Origin: Dorea sp. CAG:317
GTDB lineage: Bacteria > Bacillota > Clostridia > Lachnospirales > Lachnospiraceae
Assembly (NCBI GenBank): GCA_000433535.1
Contig: FR892646.1
Location: 1-40,853, forward strand
Length of the DNA stretch: 40,853 bases
Direction: 5' to 3'
Below, in pieces: positions 7,158-16,427 of the stretch (the first letter of the stretch is position 1; each line of letters begins with the position of its first letter). A program made the translations under genes and the position numbers. Below the pieces are notes generated by a model, which was not told the DNA's origin, made no database searches, and worked only from the letters and a program-made list of their open reading frames with translations.

Positions 7158-9335
7158 ATGACAAAATTATTGAAATTTTTGAAGCCGTATGCCGGAGCGG
7201 TGGCAGCGATTATCTGTGTGTTAATCGTTCAGGCTTACTGTGACCTGTCTCTGCCGGCATATACTTCGGATATTGTAAATGTAGGAATTCAGCAAAGTGG
7301 AATTGATGAAAAGGTTCCGGAACAGATTTCCGAAGAGGATTTAGGGAAGCTTTTGATGCTTGTGCCTTCTGACCAACAGGAAGAGGTACAAAATGCCTAT
7401 GAGGAAAGCAAAGCAGATCATAGTTATGACGGGAAGGTATTTTCGTTAAAAGAGTCTGTGAAAGAAGACAAAGAGAAATTGGAAAGTCTGGAAGAAGTGC
7501 TTGCAAAACCAATGCTTCTGGCGGCAGGCTCTGCTTTTGACAGTGACATGGCAGGGCAGCTTCAGGCAAATATGCAGCAGCCGATGCAGCCTGAGCAGAG
7601 AGAGGAGATGCTGAAAGAATTATATAAACAGATGGAGAAAGTTCCCGATATGATGTTGGAACAGTCTGCACCGGTTTACATCAAAGGACTTTACGAAAAT
7701 ATTGGAATTGATACAGATAAAATAGAGACACATTATATTCTGAACACAGGCGGGAAGATGCTCGCACTTGCAGGTCTTGGCATGGCTGCCAGTGTCCTTG
7801 TCGGACTTCTTGCATCCAGAGTCGGCGCCAGTGTGGGAAGAGGGCTTAGAAGAGATGTCTTTCGCAAAGTGGTAGGATTTTCCAACGGAGAATTTGACAA
7901 GTTCTCTACAGCGTCACTGATCACAAGGAGCACCAACGACATCCAACAGATTCAGCTTCTTACGGTAATGATTCTGCGAATGGTGCTGTATGCTCCGATT
8001 CTTGCGATCGGCGGTATTTATCAAGTGTTCCATACCAATGTGGATATGTCTTGGATTATTGCGCTTGCAGTCGGAATTATTGTCGCCATTGTATTAGTAT
8101 TGTTTTTGATCGTAATGCCGAAGTTTAAAGTCGTGCAGAATCAGGTGGACCGTCTGAATCTTGTGAGCAGAGAGATTTTAACCGGACTTCCGGTCATTCG
8201 GGCATTTAGCACGCAGAAGCATGAGGAACAGAGATTTGATGAAGCAAACAAAGCGCTGACCAGGACGAATTTATTTGTCAACAGAGCGATGACGTTCATG
8301 ATGCCTCTTATGATGCTTGTGATGAATGCGATTTCCATTCTTATAATCTGGGTTGGCGGACACAGCATCAATGATGGAGCAATGCAGGTTGGAGATATGA
8401 TGGCGTTTATTCAATATACAATGCAGATCATCATGTCCTTCCTTATGATCTGTATGATTTCCGTAATGCTTCCGAGAGCGGCAGTATCAGCGACTCGTGT
8501 GGATGAAGTCCTGACCAGTGATACACTGATCCATGATCCGAAAGAACCGGATAGATTTGATGAACAAGGAAATGGAGAAGTTTCTTTTGACCATGTATCG
8601 TTTCGATATCCGGGCGCGGAAGAAGATGTACTCCATGATATTACCTTTACGGCAAAGCCGGGGCAGACAACTGCATTTATCGGAAGTACGGGAAGCGGAA
8701 AATCAACGCTTGTGAATTTGATCCCACGGTTTTATGACGTGACAGAGGGTAAGATTACCATCGACGGAAAAGATATCAGAGAAGTGTCTCAGCATGATCT
8801 CAGAGATCGTCTTGGTTATGTACCGCAGAAAGGGGTACTTTTCTCCGGTGATATTGCATCAAATATTTTATATGGAAATCCAGATGGAAGCGAAGCGGAA
8901 ATGGAGGAAGCAGCTCAGATCGCGCAGGCGGAAGAATTTATTTCTCATAAGCAAAAGAAATACCACAGCCCGATCGCGCAGGGCGGTTCCAATGTGTCCG
9001 GTGGACAGAAGCAGAGACTTTCCATTGCGAGAGCGATTGCAAAGCATCCGGATGTATATATTTTCGATGACAGCTTTTCTGCGCTTGACTATAAGACCGA
9101 TGTAACTCTTCGACAGGCATTGAAGAAAAAGACGAAGGACAGCACAGTGCTCATTGTGGCGCAGAGAATCAGTACGATTCTTCATGCGGAACAGATCATT
9201 GTTCTGGATGACGGCAAAGTTGCGGGTATCGGTACGCATAAGGAATTGTTGAAAAATTGTGAAACATATTACCAGATTGCCGCTTCTCAGTTGTCTGAGA
9301 AGGAATTAGAAGCAGACATGAAGGAGGTGGGCTAA
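7158..9335 (+). CDS. Heterodimeric ABC exporter subunit with degenerate Walker B
   Basis: Type IV ABC exporter half (725 aa): membrane helix 1, a large outward insertion at about residues 45-198, five more helices, then an ATPase domain. Walker A GSTGSGKS is at 509-516, signature NVSGGQ at 612-617, and Walker B reads IFDDS with Asp638 where the catalytic Glu normally sits. This is the usual pattern for the non-hydrolysing site of heterodimers such as BmrCD, LmrCD or EfrCD. The partner starts 1 bp after its stop. The extracytoplasmic insertion is a known variation in this group. Substrate unknown; drug or peptide export is inferred from the MarR gene upstream. Confidence 0.9.
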   Translation: MTKLLKFLKPYAGAVAAIICVLIVQAYCDLSLPAYTSDIVNVGIQQSGIDEKVPEQISEEDLGKLLMLVPSDQQEEVQNAYEESKADHSYDGKVFSLKESVKEDKEKLESLEEVLAKPMLLAAGSAFDSDMAGQLQANMQQPMQPEQREEMLKELYKQMEKVPDMMLEQSAPVYIKGLYENIGIDTDKIETHYILNTGGKMLALAGLGMAASVLVGLLASRVGASVGRGLRRDVFRKVVGFSNGEFDKFSTASLITRSTNDIQQIQLLTVMILRMVLYAPILAIGGIYQVFHTNVDMSWIIALAVGIIVAIVLVLFLIVMPKFKVVQNQVDRLNLVSREILTGLPVIRAFSTQKHEEQRFDEANKALTRTNLFVNRAMTFMMPLMMLVMNAISILIIWVGGHSINDGAMQVGDMMAFIQYTMQIIMSFLMICMISVMLPRAAVSATRVDEVLTSDTLIHDPKEPDRFDEQGNGEVSFDHVSFRYPGAEEDVLHDITFTAKPGQTTAFIGSTGSGKSTLVNLIPRFYDVTEGKITIDGKDIREVSQHDLRDRLGYVPQKGVLFSGDIASNILYGNPDGSEAEMEEAAQIAQAEEFISHKQKKYHSPIAQGGSNVSGGQKQRLSIARAIAKHPDVYIFDDSFSALDYKTDVTLRQALKKKTKDSTVLIVAQRISTILHAEQIIVLDDGKVAGIGTHKELLKNCETYYQIAASQLSEKELEADMKEVG

Positions 9336-9336
9336 G

Positions 9337-11160
9337 ATGGCAGGAAGAGGACATGGAGGACATGGGCATGGTCCAATGTCCACAGAGCGGGCAAAAGATT
9401 TCAAAGGAACGATGAAAAAGCTGATGGCATATCTTGGAAATTATAAGATTGCAATCGCATTTGTTATGATCTTTGCCATTGGAAGTACCATTTTTAATAT
9501 TGTAGGACCGAAGATTTTAGGAAAAGCAACAACCGAGATTTTTAACGGTCTGGTAGGTAAGATTTCCGGTGGAGCGGGAATTGATTTTACAGCTATCGGA
9601 AAAATCCTTACGATGCTCCTTGGTCTGTATTTACTAAGTGCGGCATTTTCCTTTATTCAAGGGTATATTATGACAGGGATATCACAGAAATTAACTTATC
9701 GGATGCGAAAAGAGATTTCGGAGAAGATCAACCGCATGCCGATGAATTACTTTGATAAAATGACGCATGGTGAAGTGCTTTCTCGTATTACCAACGATGT
9801 GGATACACTGAGTATGAGCCTGAATCAGAGCGTGACGCAGCTGATTACTTCTGTGACCATGCTGATCGGTGTACTTGTCATGATGTTGAGTATCAGTCCC
9901 ATGATGACGCTTGTAACCTTGCTGATTCTTCCGCTTTCCGTCGGCTTGATTTCAGCAATTGTAAAGCGGTCCCAGAAATATTTCAAAAGTCAGCAGGAAT
10001 ATCTCGGTCATGTAAATGGACAGGTGGAAGAGGTGTATGGCGGACACAATATCGTTAAAGCATTCAATAAAGAAGAGGATGTGATCCGCACGTTTGAGCG
10101 CGACAATGAGATCCTGTATCAGTCCGCATGGAAATCACAGTTCCTGTCAGGGATGATGATGCCGATCATGCAGTTTGTTGGAAATCTTGGTTATGTAGCA
10201 GTTGTAATCATGGGTGGATATCTGGCGATGAAGCAATCCATTGAAGTCGGTGATATCCAGTCTTTTATCCAATATGTGAGAAACTTTACACAGCCGATCC
10301 AGCAGGTGGCTCAGGTTGCAAATATGCTTCAGTCCACGGCAGCGGCATCAGAGCGTGTCTTTGAATTCCTCGAGGAAGAAGAGGAAGATCAGACCGTGGA
10401 AAATCCGGTTCATATCAACGGGTTAAAGGGAAGCGTTGAGTTTGACCATGTACACTTTGGCTATAACCCGGAGCATATTATCATCAATGATTTTAGTGCG
10501 AAGATCAAACCGGGACAGAAGATTGCCATTGTAGGTCCGACCGGTGCGGGAAAAACAACGATGGTGAAGCTGTTGATGCGTTTCTATGATGTGAATAGTG
10601 GAAGCATTAAAATTGACGGTCATGATATTCGCGAGTTTAACCGAAGCGAACTTCGTGAAATGTTCGGAATGGTATTGCAGGATACATGGCTCTTTAAGGG
10701 GAGTATTGAAGATAATATACGTTACGGCAAGCTTGATGCCACACATGAAGAGGTGGTTGCTGCGGCAAATGCGGCTTATGTGCATCGATTTGTACAGACA
10801 TTGCCGGGCGGCTACAATATGGAATTAAATGAAGAGGCAAGCAATGTATCGCAAGGGCAGAAACAGCTTCTTACAATTGCAAGAGCAATCTTAGCCGATC
10901 CGCCGATCATGATCTTAGACGAGGCGACAAGTTCTGTAGATACACGTACCGAAGTGCGGATTCAAAAGGCAATGGATAACCTGATGAAGGGACGAACAAG
11001 TTTTATTATTGCTCATCGGTTGTCAACGATCCGTGACGCAGACCTGATTCTTGTTATGAAAGACGGTGATATCGTAGAACAGGGAAATCACGAAGAATTG
11101 CTTCAGAAAAATGGATTTTATGCAGAACTCTATAACTCTCAATTTGAAAGGAGCGCATAA
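9337..11160 (+). CDS. Heterodimeric ABC exporter subunit with canonical Walker B
   Basis: 607 aa with a His/Gly-rich N-terminus (GRGHGGHGHG), six membrane helices and an ATPase domain. Walker A GPTGAGKT is at 400-407 and Walker B MILDEA carries the catalytic Glu529. The signature is altered, NVSQGQ at 503-508. Combined with the Asp in its partner, this predicts one intact site (this Walker A/B with the partner's VSGGQ) and one degenerate site. The His-rich start may bind metal, but nothing proves it. It overlaps the next gene as TAATG. Confidence 0.9.
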   Translation: MAGRGHGGHGHGPMSTERAKDFKGTMKKLMAYLGNYKIAIAFVMIFAIGSTIFNIVGPKILGKATTEIFNGLVGKISGGAGIDFTAIGKILTMLLGLYLLSAAFSFIQGYIMTGISQKLTYRMRKEISEKINRMPMNYFDKMTHGEVLSRITNDVDTLSMSLNQSVTQLITSVTMLIGVLVMMLSISPMMTLVTLLILPLSVGLISAIVKRSQKYFKSQQEYLGHVNGQVEEVYGGHNIVKAFNKEEDVIRTFERDNEILYQSAWKSQFLSGMMMPIMQFVGNLGYVAVVIMGGYLAMKQSIEVGDIQSFIQYVRNFTQPIQQVAQVANMLQSTAAASERVFEFLEEEEEDQTVENPVHINGLKGSVEFDHVHFGYNPEHIIINDFSAKIKPGQKIAIVGPTGAGKTTMVKLLMRFYDVNSGSIKIDGHDIREFNRSELREMFGMVLQDTWLFKGSIEDNIRYGKLDATHEEVVAAANAAYVHRFVQTLPGGYNMELNEEASNVSQGQKQLLTIARAILADPPIMILDEATSSVDTRTEVRIQKAMDNLMKGRTSFIIAHRLSTIRDADLILVMKDGDIVEQGNHEELLQKNGFYAELYNSQFERSA

Positions 11161-11774
11161 TGAAACAGAGAACACAGGAAGAAATTCAACGGTTAGATCG
11201 CCAGTTTGACTTTATCCGCGAGATAGATAAAGAGAAATTCATCGGGCGCCAGACGTATTTATCAGATGGTGTCCGCAAAGAAAATGATGCAGAACATGCA
11301 TGGCATATGGCGATTATGACAATCCTTCTAAGTGAATATGCCGGGGAAGAGATAGATGTATTAAAAACAGTGACGATGCTTCTCCTTCACGATATCGTAG
11401 AAATCGACGCGGGAGATACTTACGCCTATGACGAAGAGGCGAAGAAGACACAGCGGGAGAGAGAAGTAAAAGCGGCAGACCGTATCTTCGGCATGCTTCC
11501 GGATGATCAGGGAAAAAGATTCCGGGAACTCTGGGAAGAATTCGAGGCAAGAGAAACAAAAGAAGCCAAATTCGCCCGCACGATGGATAATTTACAACCC
11601 ATGATGCTCAATGCTGCCACAGACGGGAAGGCATGGGTAGAGCATGCAGTACACTTAAGTCAGATCATGAAGCGCAACGAGCGCACAGCAGAAGGTTCAG
11701 AAGTGCTGTGGGAATATGCCCGGGAAAGATTTATCCAACCGAATATAGAAAATGGGAAAATTAAGACAAAGTAA
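11160..11774 (+). CDS. HD-domain hydrolase (HD_3, YfbR-like)
   Basis: 204-aa HD-superfamily phosphohydrolase. Metal ligands are seen as DAEHAWH (H46), LLLHDIVEID (H77, D78) and a late Asp in ARTMDNLQ. The closest known type is the YfbR 5'-nucleotidase group acting on deoxynucleoside monophosphates. It is translationally coupled to the exporter by one base, yet its link to export is unclear. A bidirectional terminator follows. Confidence 0.8.
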   Translation: MKQRTQEEIQRLDRQFDFIREIDKEKFIGRQTYLSDGVRKENDAEHAWHMAIMTILLSEYAGEEIDVLKTVTMLLLHDIVEIDAGDTYAYDEEAKKTQREREVKAADRIFGMLPDDQGKRFRELWEEFEARETKEAKFARTMDNLQPMMLNAATDGKAWVEHAVHLSQIMKRNERTAEGSEVLWEYARERFIQPNIENGKIKTK

Positions 11775-11782
11775 CTGTAAAA

Positions 11783-11820
11783 CGGGGATGGAAGTTAGAA
11801 AACTTCCGTCCCCGCTTTTT
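11783..11820. terminator. Bidirectional terminator
   Basis: 14-bp stem with one G:T pair (11783-11796 and 11801-11814), AGAA tetraloop and T-run. It lies between the convergent HD and coat-protein genes. Confidence 0.85.
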
Positions 11821-11822
11821 GA

Positions 11823-12083
11823 TTATTTCATTGCCAATCCGGTTAATACAGATTTTACGTGATTGATTTCCTGCGGGGATGCTTTGGCAGCCGGAACATA
11901 ATAGCTTTTTTCTCTGGCAACCTGATAGAGCTTTTCCTGAGACATTTCACACTGGTTACGAATCTGCTTCAGGCACTGCTTCAATTCTTTGTTTTCTGTC
12001 TGGGAAATCATTTCACCATAACGTACAAGTTCACCGTTGACGCCGGCTAAAGCGTCTGATACCATTGTTTTTTCATCTAACAT
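11823..12083 (-). CDS. CotF-like spore coat protein
   Basis: 86-aa helical protein resembling the Coat_F family: an N-terminal KTMVSDALAGVN segment, then amphipathic helices of the ferritin-like type. AGGAGG precedes its ATG. It is the second gene of a two-gene unit with the smaller paralogue 12 bp upstream. It points to a spore-forming lineage. Short length lowers certainty. Confidence 0.7.
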   Translation of the reverse strand: MLDEKTMVSDALAGVNGELVRYGEMISQTENKELKQCLKQIRNQCEMSQEKLYQVAREKSYYVPAAKASPQEINHVKSVLTGLAMK

Positions 12084-12095
12084 GTGTTCATCCTC

Positions 12096-12278
12096 CTATA
12101 AGAATCTCATTAAATCCTGTTTGTTCTTCATTGCACTGTCAGCGGCATCCTGAAAGAGTTTTTTGACTTCAGGATCTTTTGCCTGACTTGCGTAATCAGT
12201 CATTTTACAGTGCTCTGTGTCGTATCCTCCAATTAAATGGCGTAAATTTTGCAGATCTAATACGGATATTTCAGACAT
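12096..12278 (-). CDS. Small CotF-like coat protein paralogue
   Basis: 60-aa helical protein (motifs LQNLRHLIGGYDTEHCKM and KKLFQDAADS), with a good AAGGAGG site and a small gap to the next coat gene. It resembles the N-terminal half of Coat_F proteins that occur in pairs in clostridia. Function in the spore coat is inferred from the family only. Confidence 0.65.
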   Translation of the reverse strand: MSEISVLDLQNLRHLIGGYDTEHCKMTDYASQAKDPEVKKLFQDAADSAMKNKQDLMRFL

Positions 12279-12346
12279 ATCAATTTCCTCCTTTTGTTTT
12301 TATCGGCATTAGTATGTGTGGAAAAAGGGAAAACTATGTCATGAAA

Positions 12347-13069
12347 TTAATGTTTTGTGCGAGCAGATTGTTCAATAAAACAGTAAAAAATTTCCAACAT
12401 TGCTTTGTCGTCCAGCATACATTCTGGATGCCATTGTACGCCGACAGTAAAAGGGCGATTTGGATATTCGATTGCTTCTGTTACCTTGTCGGAAGATGTG
12501 TAAGATGCGATCAGATTCTTGCCAAGTTTTTTGATGCATTGGTGGTGAAAACTATTTACAACATGGGTTTCTCCAAGAATATTATATAGCAAGCTATTAT
12601 TTAAAGATGAAATTTTGTGACAGGGATCACTGCGGTTTTCTGATAATTGCATATGGTTTAACGTAGGCTGCTGCCGAAGGTAGAGGTCTTGATAAATGGT
12701 TCCTCCAAGTGCCAGATTTAGTACCTGCATACCGCGGCAGATACCAAGGATAGGGAGACGTGAACGGAGCGCCTCCTTCATAAATGTAAAATGGAAGGTA
12801 TCTGTTTTGTAATCGGTGTGTCCCCGATTCGTGCCAAGTTCTTCATGGTATAAAAGCGGTGTGACATCGTCTCCTCCGCAAAAAAGGATTCCATCAAATA
12901 ATTTTATATAGTTTGCTATGCAGTTTAAATCGGAAAAATATGGAATGACGACAGGAAGACCGCCGGAGACTTCTACAGCGGACAGATAAGAAGAAGTTAC
13001 ATAGATGCTTTGGCGTTCGAAACCTTGAGTGAGAAAACCACAATATAAAATACCGATAACTGGCTTCAT
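12347..13069 (-). CDS. Gamma-glutamyl-gamma-aminobutyrate hydrolase-like (peptidase C26)
   Basis: 240-aa class-I glutamine amidotransferase-like hydrolase. FDGILFCGGDDVTPLLY near 58-74, nucleophile C111 in ILGICRGMQ and catalytic His in VGVQWHPE near 209-216 match PuuD-type enzymes. It would cleave gamma-glutamyl amides, as in putrescine breakdown or glutamyl-peptide recycling. No other putrescine genes are nearby. It is transcribed away from the dipeptidase gene, with a shared 119-bp upstream region. Confidence 0.85.
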   Translation of the reverse strand: MKPVIGILYCGFLTQGFERQSIYVTSSYLSAVEVSGGLPVVIPYFSDLNCIANYIKLFDGILFCGGDDVTPLLYHEELGTNRGHTDYKTDTFHFTFMKEALRSRLPILGICRGMQVLNLALGGTIYQDLYLRQQPTLNHMQLSENRSDPCHKISSLNNSLLYNILGETHVVNSFHHQCIKKLGKNLIASYTSSDKVTEAIEYPNRPFTVGVQWHPECMLDDKAMLEIFYCFIEQSARTKH

Positions 13070-13188
13070 AAGAATTCCTTTCTTTCACATAGATGAACGT
13101 GTATACTAAAATACAAAAGTATATGTATGAAATTGTCTGTACGAAAATAGATAGTAGTAATAGAGTTTATGAGAGAAGGAGAGAAAAT

Positions 13189-14151
13189 ATGAAACTGATA
13201 GACTTGCACTGTGATACCTTGTGGAAATTAATGGATCTTGATAAAACCGGAGATTTCTATAGAAGCAGATGTGCCGTAACCATTCCGGGCATGAAGGAAG
13301 CCGGAACGATCGCGCAGTTTTTTGCCTGCTTTACATACCTTGAAGATTATCGAACCGGAAATGGATATGAAGACGCGTATCTTCATGTGCAGGAGATGAT
13401 TGACTATTTTAAGCGTCAGATGGAGCTTGGGAAGGAAGATATTGCCTACGCGGGTTCCTTTCAGGAGCTGGAAGAGAATGAAAAAAGAGGGGTGATTTCC
13501 GCATTCCTCACCGTGGAAGAAGGCGGTGTGCTTAATGGGCGCATAGACCGGTTGGATACCCTGTATCAGAAGGGCGTAAGATTGCTCACTCCGGTGTGGA
13601 ATTATGAAAATTGTATCGGTTATCCGAACAGCAAAGACCCGGCGATTATGGAGAAGGGACTGAAGCCTTTTGGCGTGGAAGTGATTGAGAGAATGGGAGA
13701 ACTTGGCATGATTGCAGACGTTTCGCATGCTTCAGACAAAACCTTTTGGGATATTTTGAAATATGCCAAGGGTCCGGTAGTGGCTACCCATTCGAATTGT
13801 CGTTCACTGTGTAACCATCCGAGAAACCTAAGTGATGAAATGATGCGTGCACTGGCGGAAAAGGGCGGCATTATGGGCTTGAACTTTTATGGACCTTTTT
13901 TGCATGCCGACGGAGAAACAAGAATCTCTTATATGGCGGAGCATCTTGCCTGTATGGTAAATGCAGGCGGTAGTGAATTTGCAGCTATCGGCACTGATTT
14001 CGATGGATTTGATGGTGTGGAGATTCTTGAGATTGAAAAAGCAGAAGAGATGGAGCGCCTGTGGGAGGCGTTAAAGGCAAAGGGATTTACAGAGGCTCAG
14101 ATAGAGCGTATTGCATATGGAAATGTAAAAAGAGTTCTTCAGGCTTTATAG
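13189..14151 (+). CDS. Membrane dipeptidase (M19, renal dipeptidase family)
   Basis: 320-aa zinc dipeptidase. The start at 13189 (MKLIDLHCDT) is chosen over the upstream ATG because AGAAGGAGAG precedes it and the family begins at this motif. Metal ligands: H7 and D9 in DLHCD, Glu near 110 in TVEEGG, and His in ADVSHASD and ATHSNCR; AIGTDFDGFDG is the family C-terminal mark. No signal peptide, so it is probably cytosolic. Its last 6 bases overlap the convergent dehydrogenase gene within a shared hairpin. Confidence 0.9.
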   Translation: MKLIDLHCDTLWKLMDLDKTGDFYRSRCAVTIPGMKEAGTIAQFFACFTYLEDYRTGNGYEDAYLHVQEMIDYFKRQMELGKEDIAYAGSFQELEENEKRGVISAFLTVEEGGVLNGRIDRLDTLYQKGVRLLTPVWNYENCIGYPNSKDPAIMEKGLKPFGVEVIERMGELGMIADVSHASDKTFWDILKYAKGPVVATHSNCRSLCNHPRNLSDEMMRALAEKGGIMGLNFYGPFLHADGETRISYMAEHLACMVNAGGSEFAAIGTDFDGFDGVEILEIEKAEEMERLWEALKAKGFTEAQIERIAYGNVKRVLQAL

Positions 14152-14166
14152 CCCGAAGAACTCTTT
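14129..14166 (-). terminator. Hairpin formed by the overlapping 3' ends of two convergent genes
   Basis: AAAGAGTTCTTC / GAAGAACTCTTT (14129-14140 and 14155-14166) with an inner GGCT/AGCC stem and a 4-nt loop. Both stop codons lie inside it. On the minus strand it is followed by a T-run, so it should terminate the dehydrogenase gene from within the dipeptidase coding region; the plus-strand side has only three T. Confidence 0.75.
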
Positions 14167-15081
14167 GATCTGTCCTGCAATAATATTCATTAATTTTGTC
14201 CGTGCTTCAATGCTTGCCCATGCAATATGGGGAGTAATAAGAAGACGGTTACTGTCGGTAAAACCACGGAGAGGATTGTCTGTACGCATCGGTTCTTCAG
14301 ACAGAACATCAAGACCTGCAGCAAGGATTTCATTTGTTTCCAGTGAGCTGCGCAAATCTTTCTCAACTACAATCGGTCCGCGTCCAAGATTCAGGAAAAT
14401 GGCGCTTTTCTTCATTTTTCGGAAAGAAGAAAGATCGATCAGATTTTCGGTATGTTCATTTAACGGCGCATGTACAGATACAATGTCGGAAGTCTCAAGC
14501 AGTGTGTCAAGAGAAACCTGGTGGAAGCCTTCCTGCGGAGCCGCTCCTGACGGTGAACTGTAAATGACTCTGGCACCGAAAGCTTCTGCAATGGAAGCGA
14601 CTCTTCGGCCGATGTTGCCAAGACCGATGATTCCCCATGTCTTCCCATTTAACTCGTAAAAGGTCTTCTCGAAATGTGTAAAAACAGTATCATTTGTGTA
14701 GTGATCCTTTTTTACATAATCGTCATAATATTTTAAATGTTCCAGAAGATAGAACAGCATGGCAAAGGTGTGCTGCGCAACAGATTCTGTAGAATATCCG
14801 GCGACATTTCGCCATGCAATGCCCCGTTTATCCAGATAGTCTTTGTCCAGATTGTTCGTTCCGGTGGCGGTCACACAGACTAATTTAAGATTTTTTGCAG
14901 AGCCTATCGTAGTCTCATTGATCTGGATTTTATTTACAATAATTACATCGGCATCCTGAATACGCCCGGGTACTTCCGAAGGAGCGGAGAAGGAGTATTT
15001 TACAACTTCACCGAATTGATCAAAGGGGGAGAGGTCAAGGTCATCTCCGATTGTTTTTACATCTAAAAATACTAGCTTCAT
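14146..15081 (-). CDS. D-2-hydroxyacid dehydrogenase (glycerate/hydroxypyruvate reductase type)
   Basis: 311-aa NAD-dependent dehydrogenase. Start MKLVFLDVKT (15081) is preferred over a frame opening 16 codons earlier because of an AAAGGA ribosome site and family alignment. NAD fold GLGNIG at 153-158, catalytic R234 in LGRGP, E263 in SEEP, H285 in PHIAW. It reduces a 2-keto acid to a D-hydroxy acid; the exact substrate is not determined by these motifs. Confidence 0.9.
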   Translation of the reverse strand: MKLVFLDVKTIGDDLDLSPFDQFGEVVKYSFSAPSEVPGRIQDADVIIVNKIQINETTIGSAKNLKLVCVTATGTNNLDKDYLDKRGIAWRNVAGYSTESVAQHTFAMLFYLLEHLKYYDDYVKKDHYTNDTVFTHFEKTFYELNGKTWGIIGLGNIGRRVASIAEAFGARVIYSSPSGAAPQEGFHQVSLDTLLETSDIVSVHAPLNEHTENLIDLSSFRKMKKSAIFLNLGRGPIVVEKDLRSSLETNEILAAGLDVLSEEPMRTDNPLRGFTDSNRLLITPHIAWASIEARTKLMNIIAGQIKEFFGL

Positions 15082-15432
15082 ATGATAGTATCCTTTCTGC
15101 CAGTTGAATCGTAGACTGGCAAATAACATGATGATTAAGTTACAGCTTATATAATTTTACCATTAATGGGGAGAGAATTCAATTTCGGCAGAACTCTGGA
15201 GATGGTATTTTTTCTATTTCCATTCTCAAATTGTTTAAGTCTCTGTGTCCGTATGCGTCGTTCGTGATATCCCCTACCCTGTGTGGAGCAGGGGGATAGT
15301 GATTAGTGACACCGTTTACAAAAAAATGCCTGCAAAGCCCATAAAAACGTTATAAAAATTTAAGACAAAGTTAAGTTGTCGGTTTCTGTCATATTATAGT
15401 ATAATTACATCTTGAATAAGGAGAGGACGCTT
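15082..15432. other. Intergenic region with promoter and a possible folded RNA
   Basis: No gene is seen. A promoter for the downstream peptidase is likely: TTGTCG at 15376-15381, 18-nt spacer, TATAAT at 15400-15405. Upstream, TATCCCC/GGGGATA (15268-15274 and 15292-15298) closes a hairpin with a small bulge. Nothing else recognisable. Confidence 0.5.
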
Positions 15433-16305
15433 ATGGACAAAAAGAGGAAGATCAGGAAATCAAAGCGTAAGCAGCAAGTGAAGCGTCAGCTGTATTTTAT
15501 AACGGCGGCAGTCATTTGTGTGGGAATTATATCTACTGCTTTGATCCTTAGGACAAGGAAAGAGGAAGCGAAAGAAGCGGCAGCAAAAATAGAACAACAG
15601 AATAGGGAAAAGAGTGCAAAAGAAAATATAGAACAGGAAGAGAAAAACGAGACGCCAGAAGAACGTTTGGCTCGTGTGAAAGAGGACGCCGGAAGAAAAG
15701 GATATCCAAAAGGGGTGATAGAGCTTCTGGATAAAAATGAAGAGACGATAGATTTTGTGGAGGATTATGAGGAGAAAAAAGATCTTCCGGCGGCAGAGAC
15801 GTTGGATGCAGTGACGCAGGGAGAGATTCCGCTTCTGATTCAATGGGATGAACGCTGGGGATATGCCCCTTACGGAAATAGCATTGTTGCAGTGAGTGGA
15901 TGCGGGCCAACCTGTATGGCTATGGTGGCAGCCGGACTTACCGGAGATGTGACGGCGACACCGGCGAAGCTTGCAGCCTATGGGACAGAGAATGGATATC
16001 TGGACGAGGAGAATAATACGTATTGGAAATTTATGAGCGAAGCAGGAAAAAACTGGGGCTTATCCTGCTATGAAAGTGATATGACCCAAGCTCAGATTAT
16101 GTCGGAACTGCAGGCAGGACACCCGGTCATCTGTAGTGTAGGACCGGGAGATTTTACACAAAATGGTCACTTTATCGTTCTTGTAGGATGTGAAGAAGGA
16201 AAGATAAAAGTAAACGACCCGTTTAGCAGAACAACAAGCAGCCAGCTGTGGGATTTTGAGAGAATTAAGCAGCAGTCAAAAGCAATGTGGGTGTATTCTA
16301 TATAG
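15433..16305 (+). CDS. Membrane-anchored C39-like cysteine peptidase
   Basis: 290 aa. The ATG at 15433 has AAGGAGAGG upstream and is chosen over the earlier TTG. A strongly basic start is followed by one membrane helix (about 21-39), a charged coiled-coil-like linker (45-120) and a Peptidase_C39_2-type domain. The presumed nucleophile is C157 in SGCGPTCMAM, with His in NGHFIVLVG and the partner in KVNDPF. The catalytic part should lie outside the membrane, suggesting a cell-wall or secreted-peptide role, but the substrate is unknown. It is the last host gene before the defence element. Confidence 0.8.
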   Translation: MDKKRKIRKSKRKQQVKRQLYFITAAVICVGIISTALILRTRKEEAKEAAAKIEQQNREKSAKENIEQEEKNETPEERLARVKEDAGRKGYPKGVIELLDKNEETIDFVEDYEEKKDLPAAETLDAVTQGEIPLLIQWDERWGYAPYGNSIVAVSGCGPTCMAMVAAGLTGDVTATPAKLAAYGTENGYLDEENNTYWKFMSEAGKNWGLSCYESDMTQAQIMSELQAGHPVICSVGPGDFTQNGHFIVLVGCEEGKIKVNDPFSRTTSSQLWDFERIKQQSKAMWVYSI

Positions 16306-16353
16306 GATAGAAGGAAGACTATAGCGGAAGAAGTTAATAATGATGTATGGATG

Positions 16354-16408
16354 TTACCATCGGTGGACGATAGGAGTGAGCTTTGTCCGCCGGTGGTAAA
16401 TTTTTTTG
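16354..16408 (+). terminator. Terminator of the C39 peptidase gene
   Basis: 15-bp stem with two G:T pairs (16354-16368 and 16385-16399) followed by a run of seven T. The left attachment site begins immediately after it. Confidence 0.8.
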
Positions 16409-16427
16409 AAAAAATTAGCACTCACCT
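16409..16427. repeat. attL core (19-bp direct repeat)
   Basis: AAAAAATTAGCACTCACCT, identical to 38970-38988. It holds the left arm TTAGCACTC of a CIRCE operator but no right arm follows. Confidence 0.85.

Noticed and set aside
8868..9239. 123-codon minus-strand frame within the first ABC subunit
   Set aside because: It is antisense to the conserved ATPase domain and shows no start signal.
15244..15315. Hairpin region before the C39 peptidase gene as a riboswitch
   Set aside because: One bulged stem and a 5-bp GTGTC/GACAC pairing match no riboswitch class I know; it lies upstream of the predicted promoter.
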